From Alphaproteobacteria bacterium MarineAlpha12_Bin1 (lineage in GTDB: Bacteria; Pseudomonadota; Alphaproteobacteria; UBA6615): DNA of 64,000 bases. Under the pieces are notes generated by a model that saw only the letters and a list, made by a program, of their open reading frames with translations, did no database searches and was not told the DNA's origin. A program made the position numbers and the translations under genes. The stretch spans positions 426,748-490,747 of the forward strand of contig PTJY01000002.1 in NCBI GenBank assembly GCA_002937505.1. The letters run 5' to 3'. This document shows positions 1 through 7,768 of this stretch, piece after piece. Position 1 is the stretch's first letter. Every line of letters begins with the position of its first letter.

Positions 1-9
1 GAAGGATTT

Positions 10-915
10 ATGTTGAATATGTCTGAAATCAGCAGACAGATTGATGATAAGGGAAAAGAAGCGGAAGCTTTACCACATAGAATTCTAGCTACTTTTTTGC
101 GCCTCTTGGGTGCTCGTCGTAATGAAGAAAGCACTGTTCGTGAACATATCGAGGAGTTGATAGAGGATGTGGATGGATCCACAACACAAATTGGAGAAGA
201 TGAAGGAAAATTAATTGTTAACGTTCTTAAGCTTCATGAGCTCACTGCCGAGGATGTTATGGTGCCCCGGACAGATATTGTTGCAGTAGATATTTCTAGT
301 AATTTAGAGGTGTTGATCAACATTATGGTAAAGAATGCTCACTCACGCATACCGGTGTACGATGAGCAGTTAGATAATATAGCTGGGTTTGTTCATATAA
401 AAGACGTTCTATCTTCTTTGCGAAACAGGAGAAGGGAGAGCGTTAGGGATTTAACCAGAGAGATTCTTTTCGCTGCTCCATCAGTAAGAGTTTTAGATTT
501 ACTTTTGGAAATGAGGGACCGTAGAACGCATATTGCGATAGTTGTGGACGAATTTGGAGGAGTTGATGGACTTATTACAATAGAAGACTTGGTGGAAGAG
601 ATTGTCGGAGAAATTGAAGACGAGCATGATACTCAAGGCCCGACAATTGTTATAAGAGAAGATGGCAGCATTTTGGCTGATGCTAGGAGTGAAATTGAAG
701 AGCTCGAGAAAGTAACAGGAAAATTTGCTTCTGACGAAGAACGTAAAGAAATTGACACAATAGGAGGTATTGTCTTTAGTCTTGTGGATCGGGTCCCCAG
801 AAGGCGTGAGATAATAACTCACCCCTCCGGATTAGAATTTGAAATTGTAGATGCAGATTCGCGTCGATTGAAAATGTTGTCTGTGAGGAATTTGCAAAAT
901 AAAGTTGAAGATTAA
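10..915 (+). CDS. corC: CorC/HlyC-family CBS-domain protein
   Basis: 301-residue cytoplasmic protein of the CorC/HlyC family, linked in other bacteria to magnesium/cobalt efflux and envelope ion homeostasis. A tandem CBS pair spans about residues 80-205, with the family motif VMVPRTDI near residue 83 and DEFGGVDGLITIEDLVEEI near 180. The CorC_HlyC transporter-associated domain follows (about 220-298). There is no membrane-spanning DUF21 domain, so this is the short cytoplasmic form. GAAGGA at bases 1-6 lies just ahead of ATG 10; ATG 19 is an alternative start. It sits directly ahead of lnt, the usual alphaproteobacterial ybeY-corC-lnt order, and the upstream partner would lie outside the window. 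Confidence 0.9.
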   Translation: MLNMSEISRQIDDKGKEAEALPHRILATFLRLLGARRNEESTVREHIEELIEDVDGSTTQIGEDEGKLIVNVLKLHELTAEDVMVPRTDIVAVDISSNLEVLINIMVKNAHSRIPVYDEQLDNIAGFVHIKDVLSSLRNRRRESVRDLTREILFAAPSVRVLDLLLEMRDRRTHIAIVVDEFGGVDGLITIEDLVEEIVGEIEDEHDTQGPTIVIREDGSILADARSEIEELEKVTGKFASDEERKEIDTIGGIVFSLVDRVPRRREIITHPSGLEFEIVDADSRRLKMLSVRNLQNKVED

Positions 916-960
916 ATCATATAAATATTTGAGATTTATAAATGTTTCAATCATTTAACG

Positions 961-2559
961 ATGTTAAATTCCCTTTATAATAAAGTTTTAAAGTTAAGAG
1001 CTGTTAATCGCATAGGGCTGGCTATGCTACTGGGGTTTATGTCGGCCTTGGCTTTACCTCCTTGGCACATTATTCCGTTAATATTACCTGCTTTTACTGG
1101 CTTTATTTGGCTTTTAATTTTAGCAGAAAAATCTCCAAATCCATTGAGGGCCTCATTTGTGACAGGATGGTTGTTTGGGTTCGGTCATTTTCTTTTAGGA
1201 GTTCACTGGATTATAGAACCATTATTAATTGATGGTTCAAGCCATGCTTGGCTTATACCTTTTGCACTGATTGGTTTGCCGAGTGGTTTAGCAATTTTCA
1301 TTGGAATTACCAGCCTTTTAACTTCATATATAATACAGTTTTACGGTTTTAGTGCTCTGGGTAGAATAACATTATTTTCTATAATATGGGTATTTAGCGA
1401 GTGGATAAGAGGTTGGTTGTTTTCTGGTTTTCCATGGAACCTAATAGGCTATGTATGGGCTGATTTAACTGAGGTAATGCAAGCCACTGCTTTTATTGGG
1501 GTTTTTGGTCTTAGTTTTGTAACTCTTTTAGCTTCGACAATGCCGGCATTATTAGTCTCTACTTTAAATTACAAAAAAATTGTTTTGGTTATAACTTTTT
1601 CTTTAATTGTTCCTTCTATTTTATGGATAGGGGGCTCAAATAGATTGGCCAGTGCGCCCACTTACGAAGAACAAGATACAGTGTCAATGGTACCCGGAGT
1701 AAGGCTACGAGTTGTTCAGGCAAATATTCCTCAGAAAGATAAATGGAAACCTGATTTACAAGCGGCTCATTTGTTAAGATACATCGAAATGAGCAGGAAA
1801 GTGACTCCTATTTCTCCTACCCACGTGATTTGGCCAGAAACAGCAATTCCTTTTATTTTAGAAAAAAACAACTCAATTAGACTTATGTTAGCTTCGGCAG
1901 CACCCGAAGAAGGCCTTTTGTTTGCTGGCTCAATTAGTCAAGCGGGGGATGAAAAGTCCCAATTTAGAAATAGCCTTTATGTAATTAACTCAAAAGGTAA
2001 AATTGTAGATCGCTATGATAAGGTACGCTTAGTGCCTTTTGGGGAGTACCTTCCGTTCGGGAATTTGCTACCGTTTGACAAGATCGTTCCTAGTAAGGCA
2101 AGTTTTGTAAGCGGCACTGAATACAGGACGATGGAGCTACCCGGCCTGCCTAAACTCGGTCCACTTATTTGTTATGAGGCTATATTTCCCGGTATGTCCT
2201 TAAAGGCAAGCGAAAGAGGTGAATGGTTGCTTAATTTAACTAATGATGCTTGGTTTGGGAAATTTGCAGGCCCTCAACAACATTTGGCTATAGCTTCAAC
2301 TAGGGCTATCGAAAATGGTGTGCCTATGGTCAGGGCGGCAAACACGGGAATATCGGCGATAGTTGACCCCTACGGGCGAAAATTATTAACTATCGGGTTA
2401 GGGGAACAGGGTGTGTTAGATAGTGGGTTACCCAAAGCGTTGCCCTTTGCGACTATTTATTCAAGATGGAGAGAGACTATACCTATTGGTTTGATTGGTT
2501 TAGTTGTTTTGTTATTATGGTATATGGGGTTATTAAAGAGAAATAAGGATCTAGAGTGA
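961..2559 (+). CDS. lnt: Apolipoprotein N-acyltransferase
   Basis: Inner-membrane enzyme that adds the third acyl chain to the N-terminal cysteine of lipoproteins. It has 532 residues, as expected for the family. The N-terminal half (about 15-215) is a set of hydrophobic membrane segments and the C-terminal half (about 240-495) is a nitrilase-fold domain. The catalytic triad is visible: Glu293 in WPETAIPF, Lys354 in DKVRLVPFGEYLP and Cys404 in LICYEAIFP. A last hydrophobic segment lies near 505-525. It follows corC by 45 bases, probably in one transcript. No strong ribosome-binding site is visible ahead of ATG 961, but the start fits the family N-terminus. Confidence 0.95.
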   Translation: MLNSLYNKVLKLRAVNRIGLAMLLGFMSALALPPWHIIPLILPAFTGFIWLLILAEKSPNPLRASFVTGWLFGFGHFLLGVHWIIEPLLIDGSSHAWLIPFALIGLPSGLAIFIGITSLLTSYIIQFYGFSALGRITLFSIIWVFSEWIRGWLFSGFPWNLIGYVWADLTEVMQATAFIGVFGLSFVTLLASTMPALLVSTLNYKKIVLVITFSLIVPSILWIGGSNRLASAPTYEEQDTVSMVPGVRLRVVQANIPQKDKWKPDLQAAHLLRYIEMSRKVTPISPTHVIWPETAIPFILEKNNSIRLMLASAAPEEGLLFAGSISQAGDEKSQFRNSLYVINSKGKIVDRYDKVRLVPFGEYLPFGNLLPFDKIVPSKASFVSGTEYRTMELPGLPKLGPLICYEAIFPGMSLKASERGEWLLNLTNDAWFGKFAGPQQHLAIASTRAIENGVPMVRAANTGISAIVDPYGRKLLTIGLGEQGVLDSGLPKALPFATIYSRWRETIPIGLIGLVVLLLWYMGLLKRNKDLE

Positions 2560-2586
2560 TTCCGACCCTCTGATGGGTTAATTTAA

Positions 2587-2709
2587 CTTTGGAAAAAATA
2601 CTTGTTCCAAGCAAAACACCGGGGATTTATCTTTTTTTGACTAGATAAACTCTTTTCTTCCAAGCACACTAATTGATTGAGTTTTTAAAACTAATAAGGA
2701 GTGACAAAC
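2587..2709 (+). promoter_or_regulatory. metK leader with two competing hairpins
   Basis: The lnt-metK gap holds TTGGAA (2589-2594) that can pair with TTCCAA at 2605-2610. The 9-base string TTCCAAGCA (2605-2613) recurs exactly at 2658-2666, so the same 5' arm could pair with either copy. A separate stem TTTATCT (2626-2632) / AGATAAA (2643-2649) lies between them. This is the layout of a switchable leader. metK is a common SAM-riboswitch target, but I could not match the sequence to SAM-II, SAM-V or SAM/SAH consensus from memory, so regulation is inference. Confidence 0.35.
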
Positions 2710-3876
2710 TTGTTAAAAGCCGATTATCTTTTTACTAGTGAATCTGTTTCAGAGGGCCATCCTGACAAAGTTTGCGATTGCATTTCCGATGCGGTCGTTG
2801 ATGCATTTTTATCTGCAGACCCTCATAGTCGTGTGGCAGTTGAGACTTTAACAACCACAAACAGGGTAGTGTTGGCTGGGGAGGTTAGAGGACCTGAATA
2901 TTTAGATAGTTCATATATAGAATCAATTGCTCGAGAAGTTGTCCGCGATATTGGTTATGAACAAAAAGGTTTTCATTGGGAAAAAATGATTGTTGACTCT
3001 TTTATACATTCGCAGTCACCAGATATTGCCCTTGGAGTTGATGCCGCGGGCAATAAAGACGAGGGAGCAGGAGATCAGGGTCTAATGTTTGGGTATGCAT
3101 GTGATGAGACTCCTTCACTTATGCCGGCTCCAATTTACTATGCACACGCCATTCTTAAATCACTTTCTGAGGCACGTCATTCTGGGCTAGAGCCTGGCCT
3201 TGGGCCGGACTCGAAGAGTCAGGTCACTTTGCGCTACGAAAATAATGTTCCAGTTGGTACTACTTCGGTTGTTGTGTCAACTCAGCATGATGAAACCTTA
3301 AGCCAACAAGATGTTCGGGATATAGTTAGGCCACATGTTTTAAAAACTTTACCGGATGGATGGATGTGTTCAGAAGACTCTTTTTACGTTAACCCCACGG
3401 GAAGATTTGTTGTAGGAGGCCCTGATGGAGATACAGGCCTTACTGGAAGGAAAATAATTGTCGACACTTACGGGGGGGCTGCTCCACATGGTGGAGGGGC
3501 TTTTTCAGGGAAAGACCCCACCAAAGTTGACAGATCAGCAGCATATGCCACTCGTTATCTTGCAAAAAATGTTGTGGCAGCCGGTCTTGCTGATCGATGT
3601 TGTATACAGATTGCTTATGCTATTGGTGTTTCTCATCCTTTATCGGTATACGTCGACACTTATGGCACTGGTAAAGTTGAGGAAGAGAAGCTAGCAAGAA
3701 CTTTACGGGAAGCGATAGATCTAAGTCCGCGCGGGATAAGAGAGTATCTTGAACTGAGCAAACCTATATATGCTCGTACTGCGGCTTATGGCCATTTTGG
3801 GAGAGATCCTCAAGCAGATGGAGGTTTTTCTTGGGAAAAAACTGATCTAGCTGACACATTAAAGGCACAGTTTTGA
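2710..3876 (+). CDS. metK: S-adenosylmethionine synthetase
   Basis: Makes S-adenosylmethionine from methionine and ATP, supplying the methyltransferases in this window (TrmB, UbiE). 388 residues from this start. N-terminal signature [16 protein letters not shown], the hexapeptide-type motif [12 protein letters not shown] near residue 115, and the phosphate-binding [19 protein letters not shown] near 260 are all intact. Start: GTG 2701 is in frame, but AAGGA directly abuts it. TTG 2710 has AAGGAG about 8 bases upstream and gives the normal family N-terminus, so TTG 2710 is preferred. An unusual leader precedes it. Confidence 0.95.
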   Translation: MLKADYLFTSESVSEGHPDKVCDCISDAVVDAFLSADPHSRVAVETLTTTNRVVLAGEVRGPEYLDSSYIESIAREVVRDIGYEQKGFHWEKMIVDSFIHSQSPDIALGVDAAGNKDEGAGDQGLMFGYACDETPSLMPAPIYYAHAILKSLSEARHSGLEPGLGPDSKSQVTLRYENNVPVGTTSVVVSTQHDETLSQQDVRDIVRPHVLKTLPDGWMCSEDSFYVNPTGRFVVGGPDGDTGLTGRKIIVDTYGGAAPHGGGAFSGKDPTKVDRSAAYATRYLAKNVVAAGLADRCCIQIAYAIGVSHPLSVYVDTYGTGKVEEEKLARTLREAIDLSPRGIREYLELSKPIYARTAAYGHFGRDPQADGGFSWEKTDLADTLKAQF

Positions 3877-3919
3877 CCAATCACATGTATTAATTCTATT
3901 ATTTATGGAAATATAAGTT

Positions 3920-4612
3920 TTGCAGCATAAAAAACGTTTTTATGGCCGTAGGTTAATTCGTAGCTTACGACAAAAAGAAAAAATTCTAATGGAAACGTTT
4001 TTGCCTGAAATAGAGCTCGTTCCTTCGCCTGATGGAACTTTTTTGGATTTAAGTGCTCACTTTGGTGAATCTAAAAAGGAATTTTGGTTAGAAGTCGGTT
4101 TTGGCAAAGGTGAACATCTTTTATGGCAAGCACAAAATAATAAGGAAATAGGTTTTATTGGAGCAGAGCCCTTCCAGAATGGAGTGGCAAGCATCTTATC
4201 AAAAATAAAAGAAAAAAATATAAGTAATATAAGAATTTTTCCTGATGTCGTTTCTCAAATTCTTCATAGTTTACCGTCGCAATCTATAAACAGAATTTTT
4301 GTACTATTTCCTGATCCTTGGCCGAAATCTCGCCACCAGAAACGTCGTTTAATTAATATAGAAACCCTTGATCTTTTTGCCAGGATTATGATTGATTCTG
4401 CAGAACTACGTCTGGCTACTGATGATTCTGAGTACGCTTCCTGGATGTTACGGCTTGGGTTATCACATGCATCATTTGAGTGGACAGCACGACGTCCAGA
4501 TGATTGGAGGATTCGCCCAGATGATTGGCCAGTTACGAGGTATGAAGAGAAAAACAGAAGTGGAGGATTAGGTCCTGTGTATTTGCGCTTTGTTCGATTG
4601 CCACGCAATTAA
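3920..4612 (+). CDS. trmB: tRNA (guanine-N7)-methyltransferase
   Basis: Methylates N7 of G46 in tRNA using SAM. 230 residues. The SAM-binding motif VGFGKGEHLLW lies near residue 57, and the family signature FPDPWPKSRHQKRR near 130 is intact. The C-terminal half matches TrmB up to YLRFVRLPRN. The start is TTG 3920. The only nearby ATG (3905) hits a stop after three codons, and the N-terminal RFYGRRLIRSLRQ stretch fits alphaproteobacterial TrmB, so the family supports a start here. It lies 43 bases after metK, the source of its SAM cofactor. Confidence 0.92.
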   Translation: MQHKKRFYGRRLIRSLRQKEKILMETFLPEIELVPSPDGTFLDLSAHFGESKKEFWLEVGFGKGEHLLWQAQNNKEIGFIGAEPFQNGVASILSKIKEKNISNIRIFPDVVSQILHSLPSQSINRIFVLFPDPWPKSRHQKRRLINIETLDLFARIMIDSAELRLATDDSEYASWMLRLGLSHASFEWTARRPDDWRIRPDDWPVTRYEEKNRSGGLGPVYLRFVRLPRN

Positions 4613-4679
4613 AGTAATTAGTTAGGAATGCTTGCTTTTTATTTGTTATAGCCTATATTCAACGAATAAAACCCAGTTG

Positions 4680-4731
4680 TCTCTTATAAGAGAACAAGGG
4701 GTGGCCCGGAAAAACCGGAGCCACCTTTTTT
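4680..4731 (+). terminator. rimP-leader hairpin / intrinsic terminator
   Basis: A 14-base perfect palindrome TCTCTTATAAGAGA (4680-4693) is followed by a strong stem. GGTGGC-CCGG (4700-4709), an AAAAA loop and CCGG-A-GCCACC (4715-4725) with one bulged A run into six T (4726-4731). It has textbook terminator form 60 bases ahead of rimP. A GC-rich hairpin with a T tract at this position is common ahead of rimP in alphaproteobacteria (rimP leader), so it may end trmB transcription or attenuate the nusA operon. Confidence 0.75.
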
Positions 4732-4791
4732 ATTATTGTTGCCTACATGTAATTAGGGTTTGGCTTTTATTTATTTAATGAGATAAACCGA

Positions 4792-5313
4792 ATGAACTTA
4801 GTTAGTGATAATGTACAAACCAATATAGTACTTGATTTAATTGAGCCATCGTTAATAGATCTTGGCTATGAAGTTGTACGAGTCCGCCTTTTTGGTGATG
4901 ACCGCGTTGTCCTGCAGGTGATGATAGATAAGGCTGATTTGACTGAGGTTACTGTTGAAGATTGTAAATTGGTTAGTAGTACAATATCTACCTTGCTTGA
5001 TGTTGAAGACCCAATCTCAACATCTTATGAGCTAGAGGTTAGCTCACCTGGTCTTGATCGCCCATTGACCAGAACAAAGCATTTTCAAAGCTATATTGGT
5101 AGCAATGCTAGACTTGAATTAAAGACGGCACTAGATGGTAGGCGTCGCTTTAAGGGTCGTTTATTAGGAATAGAAGAAAATAATATAAAGATTATGGTTT
5201 CTGTTGATTCTAAGGATGTAGAAGTTTTTCTACCTTTTGAGACAATAGATAGTGCGAATATTTTAATATCTGATGAACTATTTACTTCTGTACGACGGGA
5301 ACAAGGAAACTAA
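4792..5313 (+). CDS. rimP: Ribosome maturation factor RimP
   Basis: Assists 30S subunit maturation. 173 residues, normal length. The N-terminal alpha/beta domain is about residues 10-85, with LGYEVVRVRLFGDDRVVLQV and an ELEVSSPGLDRPL motif near 84; the C-terminal Sm-like domain holds GRRRFKGRLLGIEENNIKI. It is the first gene of the conserved rimP-nusA-ylxR-infB-rbfA-truB-rpsO-pnp string and lies only 12 bases before nusA. It is preceded by the rimP-leader hairpin. Confidence 0.95.
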   Translation: MNLVSDNVQTNIVLDLIEPSLIDLGYEVVRVRLFGDDRVVLQVMIDKADLTEVTVEDCKLVSSTISTLLDVEDPISTSYELEVSSPGLDRPLTRTKHFQSYIGSNARLELKTALDGRRRFKGRLLGIEENNIKIMVSVDSKDVEVFLPFETIDSANILISDELFTSVRREQGN

Positions 5314-5325
5314 AGGTAAAAGAAG

Positions 5326-6996
5326 ATGGATGGAGGCCCTAGCAGGATTGAGATGTTAGCTGTCGCTGAGGCGGTGGCTCGTGATAAGGGTATTGAGCGT
5401 GAAGAAGTTTTAGAAGCGATGGAGCAGGCAATTCAGAAGGCTGGTCGTTCTAAATATGGTCCTGAGCACGATATCAGGGTCAGCATTGGTCGGGAATCCG
5501 GCCACATATCAATGGCGCGGTATAGGGAGGTCGTTGAGGAGGTTGAAGATGAAAACACTCAACTTACAATCGATCAAGCTCAGGTAGAGAAGGATAACGT
5601 TTCGATAGGGGATTTTCTAATTGATGAATTACCCCCGATTGATTTTGGTCGAATTGCAGCACAAACGGCTAAACAAGTTATAGTTCAGAGGGTTAGAGAT
5701 GCAGAAAGAGAACGTCAATATGAAGAGTATAAAGATCGATCAGGTGAGATAGTAAATGGTCTAGTGAAACGTGTTGAGTATGGTAATGTAACAGTTGACC
5801 TAGGGCGCGGTGAGGCGGTCTTGAGGAGGGACGAGAGTCTTCCAAGAGAAAACTTTAGAACTGGGGATAGGGTTAGGGCTTATATTTATGATGTAAGAAG
5901 AGAAGCTCGTGGGCCACAGATCTTTCTTACGCGGACACGCCCTGAATTCATGAAAGCATTATTTGCTCAAGAGGTCCCAGAAATTTATGATTCGATAATT
6001 GAAATTCGTTCTGCGGCCAGAGATCCAGGAAGCCGCGCCAAAATAGCAGTGCTCTCTAAAGATGCCTCTATTGATCCAGTTGGAGCATGCGTTGGGATGC
6101 GAGGAAGTAGAGTGCAGGCAGTTGTGGGCGAGCTTCAGGGAGAAAAGATAGATATTATTCCTTGGTCCCCGGATACTGCAACGTTTGTTGTTAACGCTCT
6201 TGCTCCGGCTGAGGTTACAAAAGTTGTTATAGACGAAGAGGTTAACAAAATTGAGGTGGTTGTCCCTGATGAACAGCTTTCTCTGGCGATTGGTAGGCGA
6301 GGTCAGAATGTTCGACTTGCTTCAATTTTAAGTGGTTGGGATATAGATATTCTAACTGAGGAGGAGGAATCACAACGACGTCAAGAGGAGTTTAATCTAC
6401 GAAGTCAGATGTTTATAGAAGCTCTTGATATAGAAGATGTTATAGCACACTTAATGGTAACAGAAGGCTTTGCTTCTGTAGAAGAGGTTGCTTTTGTTCC
6501 AGTTGGTGATCTATCGGTTATCGAAGGTTTTGATAATGAAATATCAGAAGAATTACAATTAAGGGCTCGCAATTGGTTAGAGGAACGTGATTCAAAACTT
6601 GATGTGGAGAGAAAAAAATTAGGCGTTGAAAATGCTGTTATTGATCTTCAGCATTTATCTTTATCTCAGGCTGTTTTATTGGGTAAGAATAGTATTCGCA
6701 CAATAGATGATATAGCTGGTCTAACCCCTGACGAATTAAGATTTTTGCTTATGGAAATAGAAACAGAAGTAAAGGTTGATGATTTGTGGGAGATGACCGA
6801 AAGCGATGTTAGTCGACTCGTAAGAAACAGCCCCGTTAATGGGGATGAGGCTAATTCTATCATAATGGCAGCAAGACAGTTGATTTATGGCGATGATGTT
6901 TTAAAGCCTGAACCTATCACTGAAGCCGATGAAGATATGGGTGAGCCAAACCCTGGTTCTAAAGATGTTCCCATTTTACCTTCTGTTAGCGATTAA
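5326..6996 (+). CDS. nusA: Transcription termination/antitermination factor NusA
   Basis: RNA polymerase-binding factor that modulates pausing, termination and antitermination. 556 residues. N-terminal RNAP-binding domain (about 5-125), S1 domain near 137-200 (EIVNGLVKRVEYGNVTVDLG), then two KH domains, with VGACVGMRGSRVQAVV near 260 and LSLAIGRRGQNVRLA near 325. Two C-terminal helical acidic repeats follow (about 370-535), typical of proteobacterial NusA. AAGGTAAAAGAAG precedes ATG 5326. Second gene of the translation/transcription operon, 18 bases ahead of the ylxR fusion. Confidence 0.96.
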   Translation: MDGGPSRIEMLAVAEAVARDKGIEREEVLEAMEQAIQKAGRSKYGPEHDIRVSIGRESGHISMARYREVVEEVEDENTQLTIDQAQVEKDNVSIGDFLIDELPPIDFGRIAAQTAKQVIVQRVRDAERERQYEEYKDRSGEIVNGLVKRVEYGNVTVDLGRGEAVLRRDESLPRENFRTGDRVRAYIYDVRREARGPQIFLTRTRPEFMKALFAQEVPEIYDSIIEIRSAARDPGSRAKIAVLSKDASIDPVGACVGMRGSRVQAVVGELQGEKIDIIPWSPDTATFVVNALAPAEVTKVVIDEEVNKIEVVVPDEQLSLAIGRRGQNVRLASILSGWDIDILTEEEESQRRQEEFNLRSQMFIEALDIEDVIAHLMVTEGFASVEEVAFVPVGDLSVIEGFDNEISEELQLRARNWLEERDSKLDVERKKLGVENAVIDLQHLSLSQAVLLGKNSIRTIDDIAGLTPDELRFLLMEIETEVKVDDLWEMTESDVSRLVRNSPVNGDEANSIIMAARQLIYGDDVLKPEPITEADEDMGEPNPGSKDVPILPSVSD

Positions 6997-7014
6997 AAGA
7001 AGGAAGAAGTTGGA

Positions 7015-7764
7015 ATGCATCAGATGGCTAGAAAGGAAAATAACAGGAATTTATTGAACTCCATTAAAGATGGAGGTCAGTTTCATCGTTGCATATTATC
7101 AGGAGATAAATTGCTGCGTGAAGAGTTGGTTCGTTTTATATTGGGCCCTGATAATACTGTTTTTCCTGATGTTACTGGTCGTGCACAAGGTCAAGGATAT
7201 TGGTTAACAGGCAGACACGATATGATAGTAAAGGCTTGTGAAAAAAATGTTTTTCAGGATGTTTTCGAGAAGTCTGTAACCCCGATGACTGGCCCTGAGG
7301 GACAAACGTTAGCGGATATAGTTGATGTCCAATTATCAAGAAGATGTTTGGAAGCTATAGGGTTAGCGAGGAAGGCCAATAACCTGAAAATTGGATTTGA
7401 CAAAGTTTACAAAACACTCAGAAATCTGTCTGAAAAAAGTAATACCGGTGCATCAGGGCAGAGACCTTCCATAGTACTTACATCAATAGATGCTTCTGAA
7501 AATGGGCAAGCAAAAATTAATGCTTTAGGGAGACATTTGGTGAAGGCTGGTATAGATATAGTTCAGTTGCGATTGTTTAACTCTACGGTAATGGGAAAGG
7601 TAGTTGGTCGTGAGCGGATAGTTTACACATTTTTTGAAAAACGGGGAACTAGCGTCCAGCTCTATAATGCGGCAATTAAGCTTGCCACTTATCGTGGGAT
7701 TACAGATCAAATTGGTTTCAGATCTAGTGAAATAAATTTTTCTAATGGAGCTAGCGCGGATTAG
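7015..7764 (+). CDS. YlxR (DUF448) and L7Ae-type RNA-binding fusion protein
   Basis: 249-residue two-domain protein found between nusA and infB in alphaproteobacteria. The YlxR/DUF448 domain (about 20-100) carries [19 protein letters not shown] and [19 protein letters not shown]; the usual GRGAW is GQGYW here. The second domain (about 108-210) resembles ribosomal L7Ae/L30e ([19 protein letters not shown] ... [16 protein letters not shown]). Both are RNA-binding folds; the exact role is not settled. GGAAGAAG lies upstream of ATG 7015, and ATG 7024 is an alternative. It ends 4 bases before the preferred infB start. Confidence 0.85.
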   Translation: MHQMARKENNRNLLNSIKDGGQFHRCILSGDKLLREELVRFILGPDNTVFPDVTGRAQGQGYWLTGRHDMIVKACEKNVFQDVFEKSVTPMTGPEGQTLADIVDVQLSRRCLEAIGLARKANNLKIGFDKVYKTLRNLSEKSNTGASGQRPSIVLTSIDASENGQAKINALGRHLVKAGIDIVQLRLFNSTVMGKVVGRERIVYTFFEKRGTSVQLYNAAIKLATYRGITDQIGFRSSEINFSNGASAD

Positions 7765-7768
7765 ACTC

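Noticed and set aside
499..822. Minus-strand frame inside corC
   Set aside because: Overlaps a clear CBS-domain gene and has no recognisable motif; a shadow frame.
2560..2700. Known SAM riboswitch class ahead of metK
   Set aside because: No match to the SAM-II, SAM-V or SAM/SAH core sequences that I could recall; kept only as an unclassified leader.
3458..3694. Plus-strand frame inside metK
   Set aside because: Lies wholly inside a well-supported gene with family motifs.
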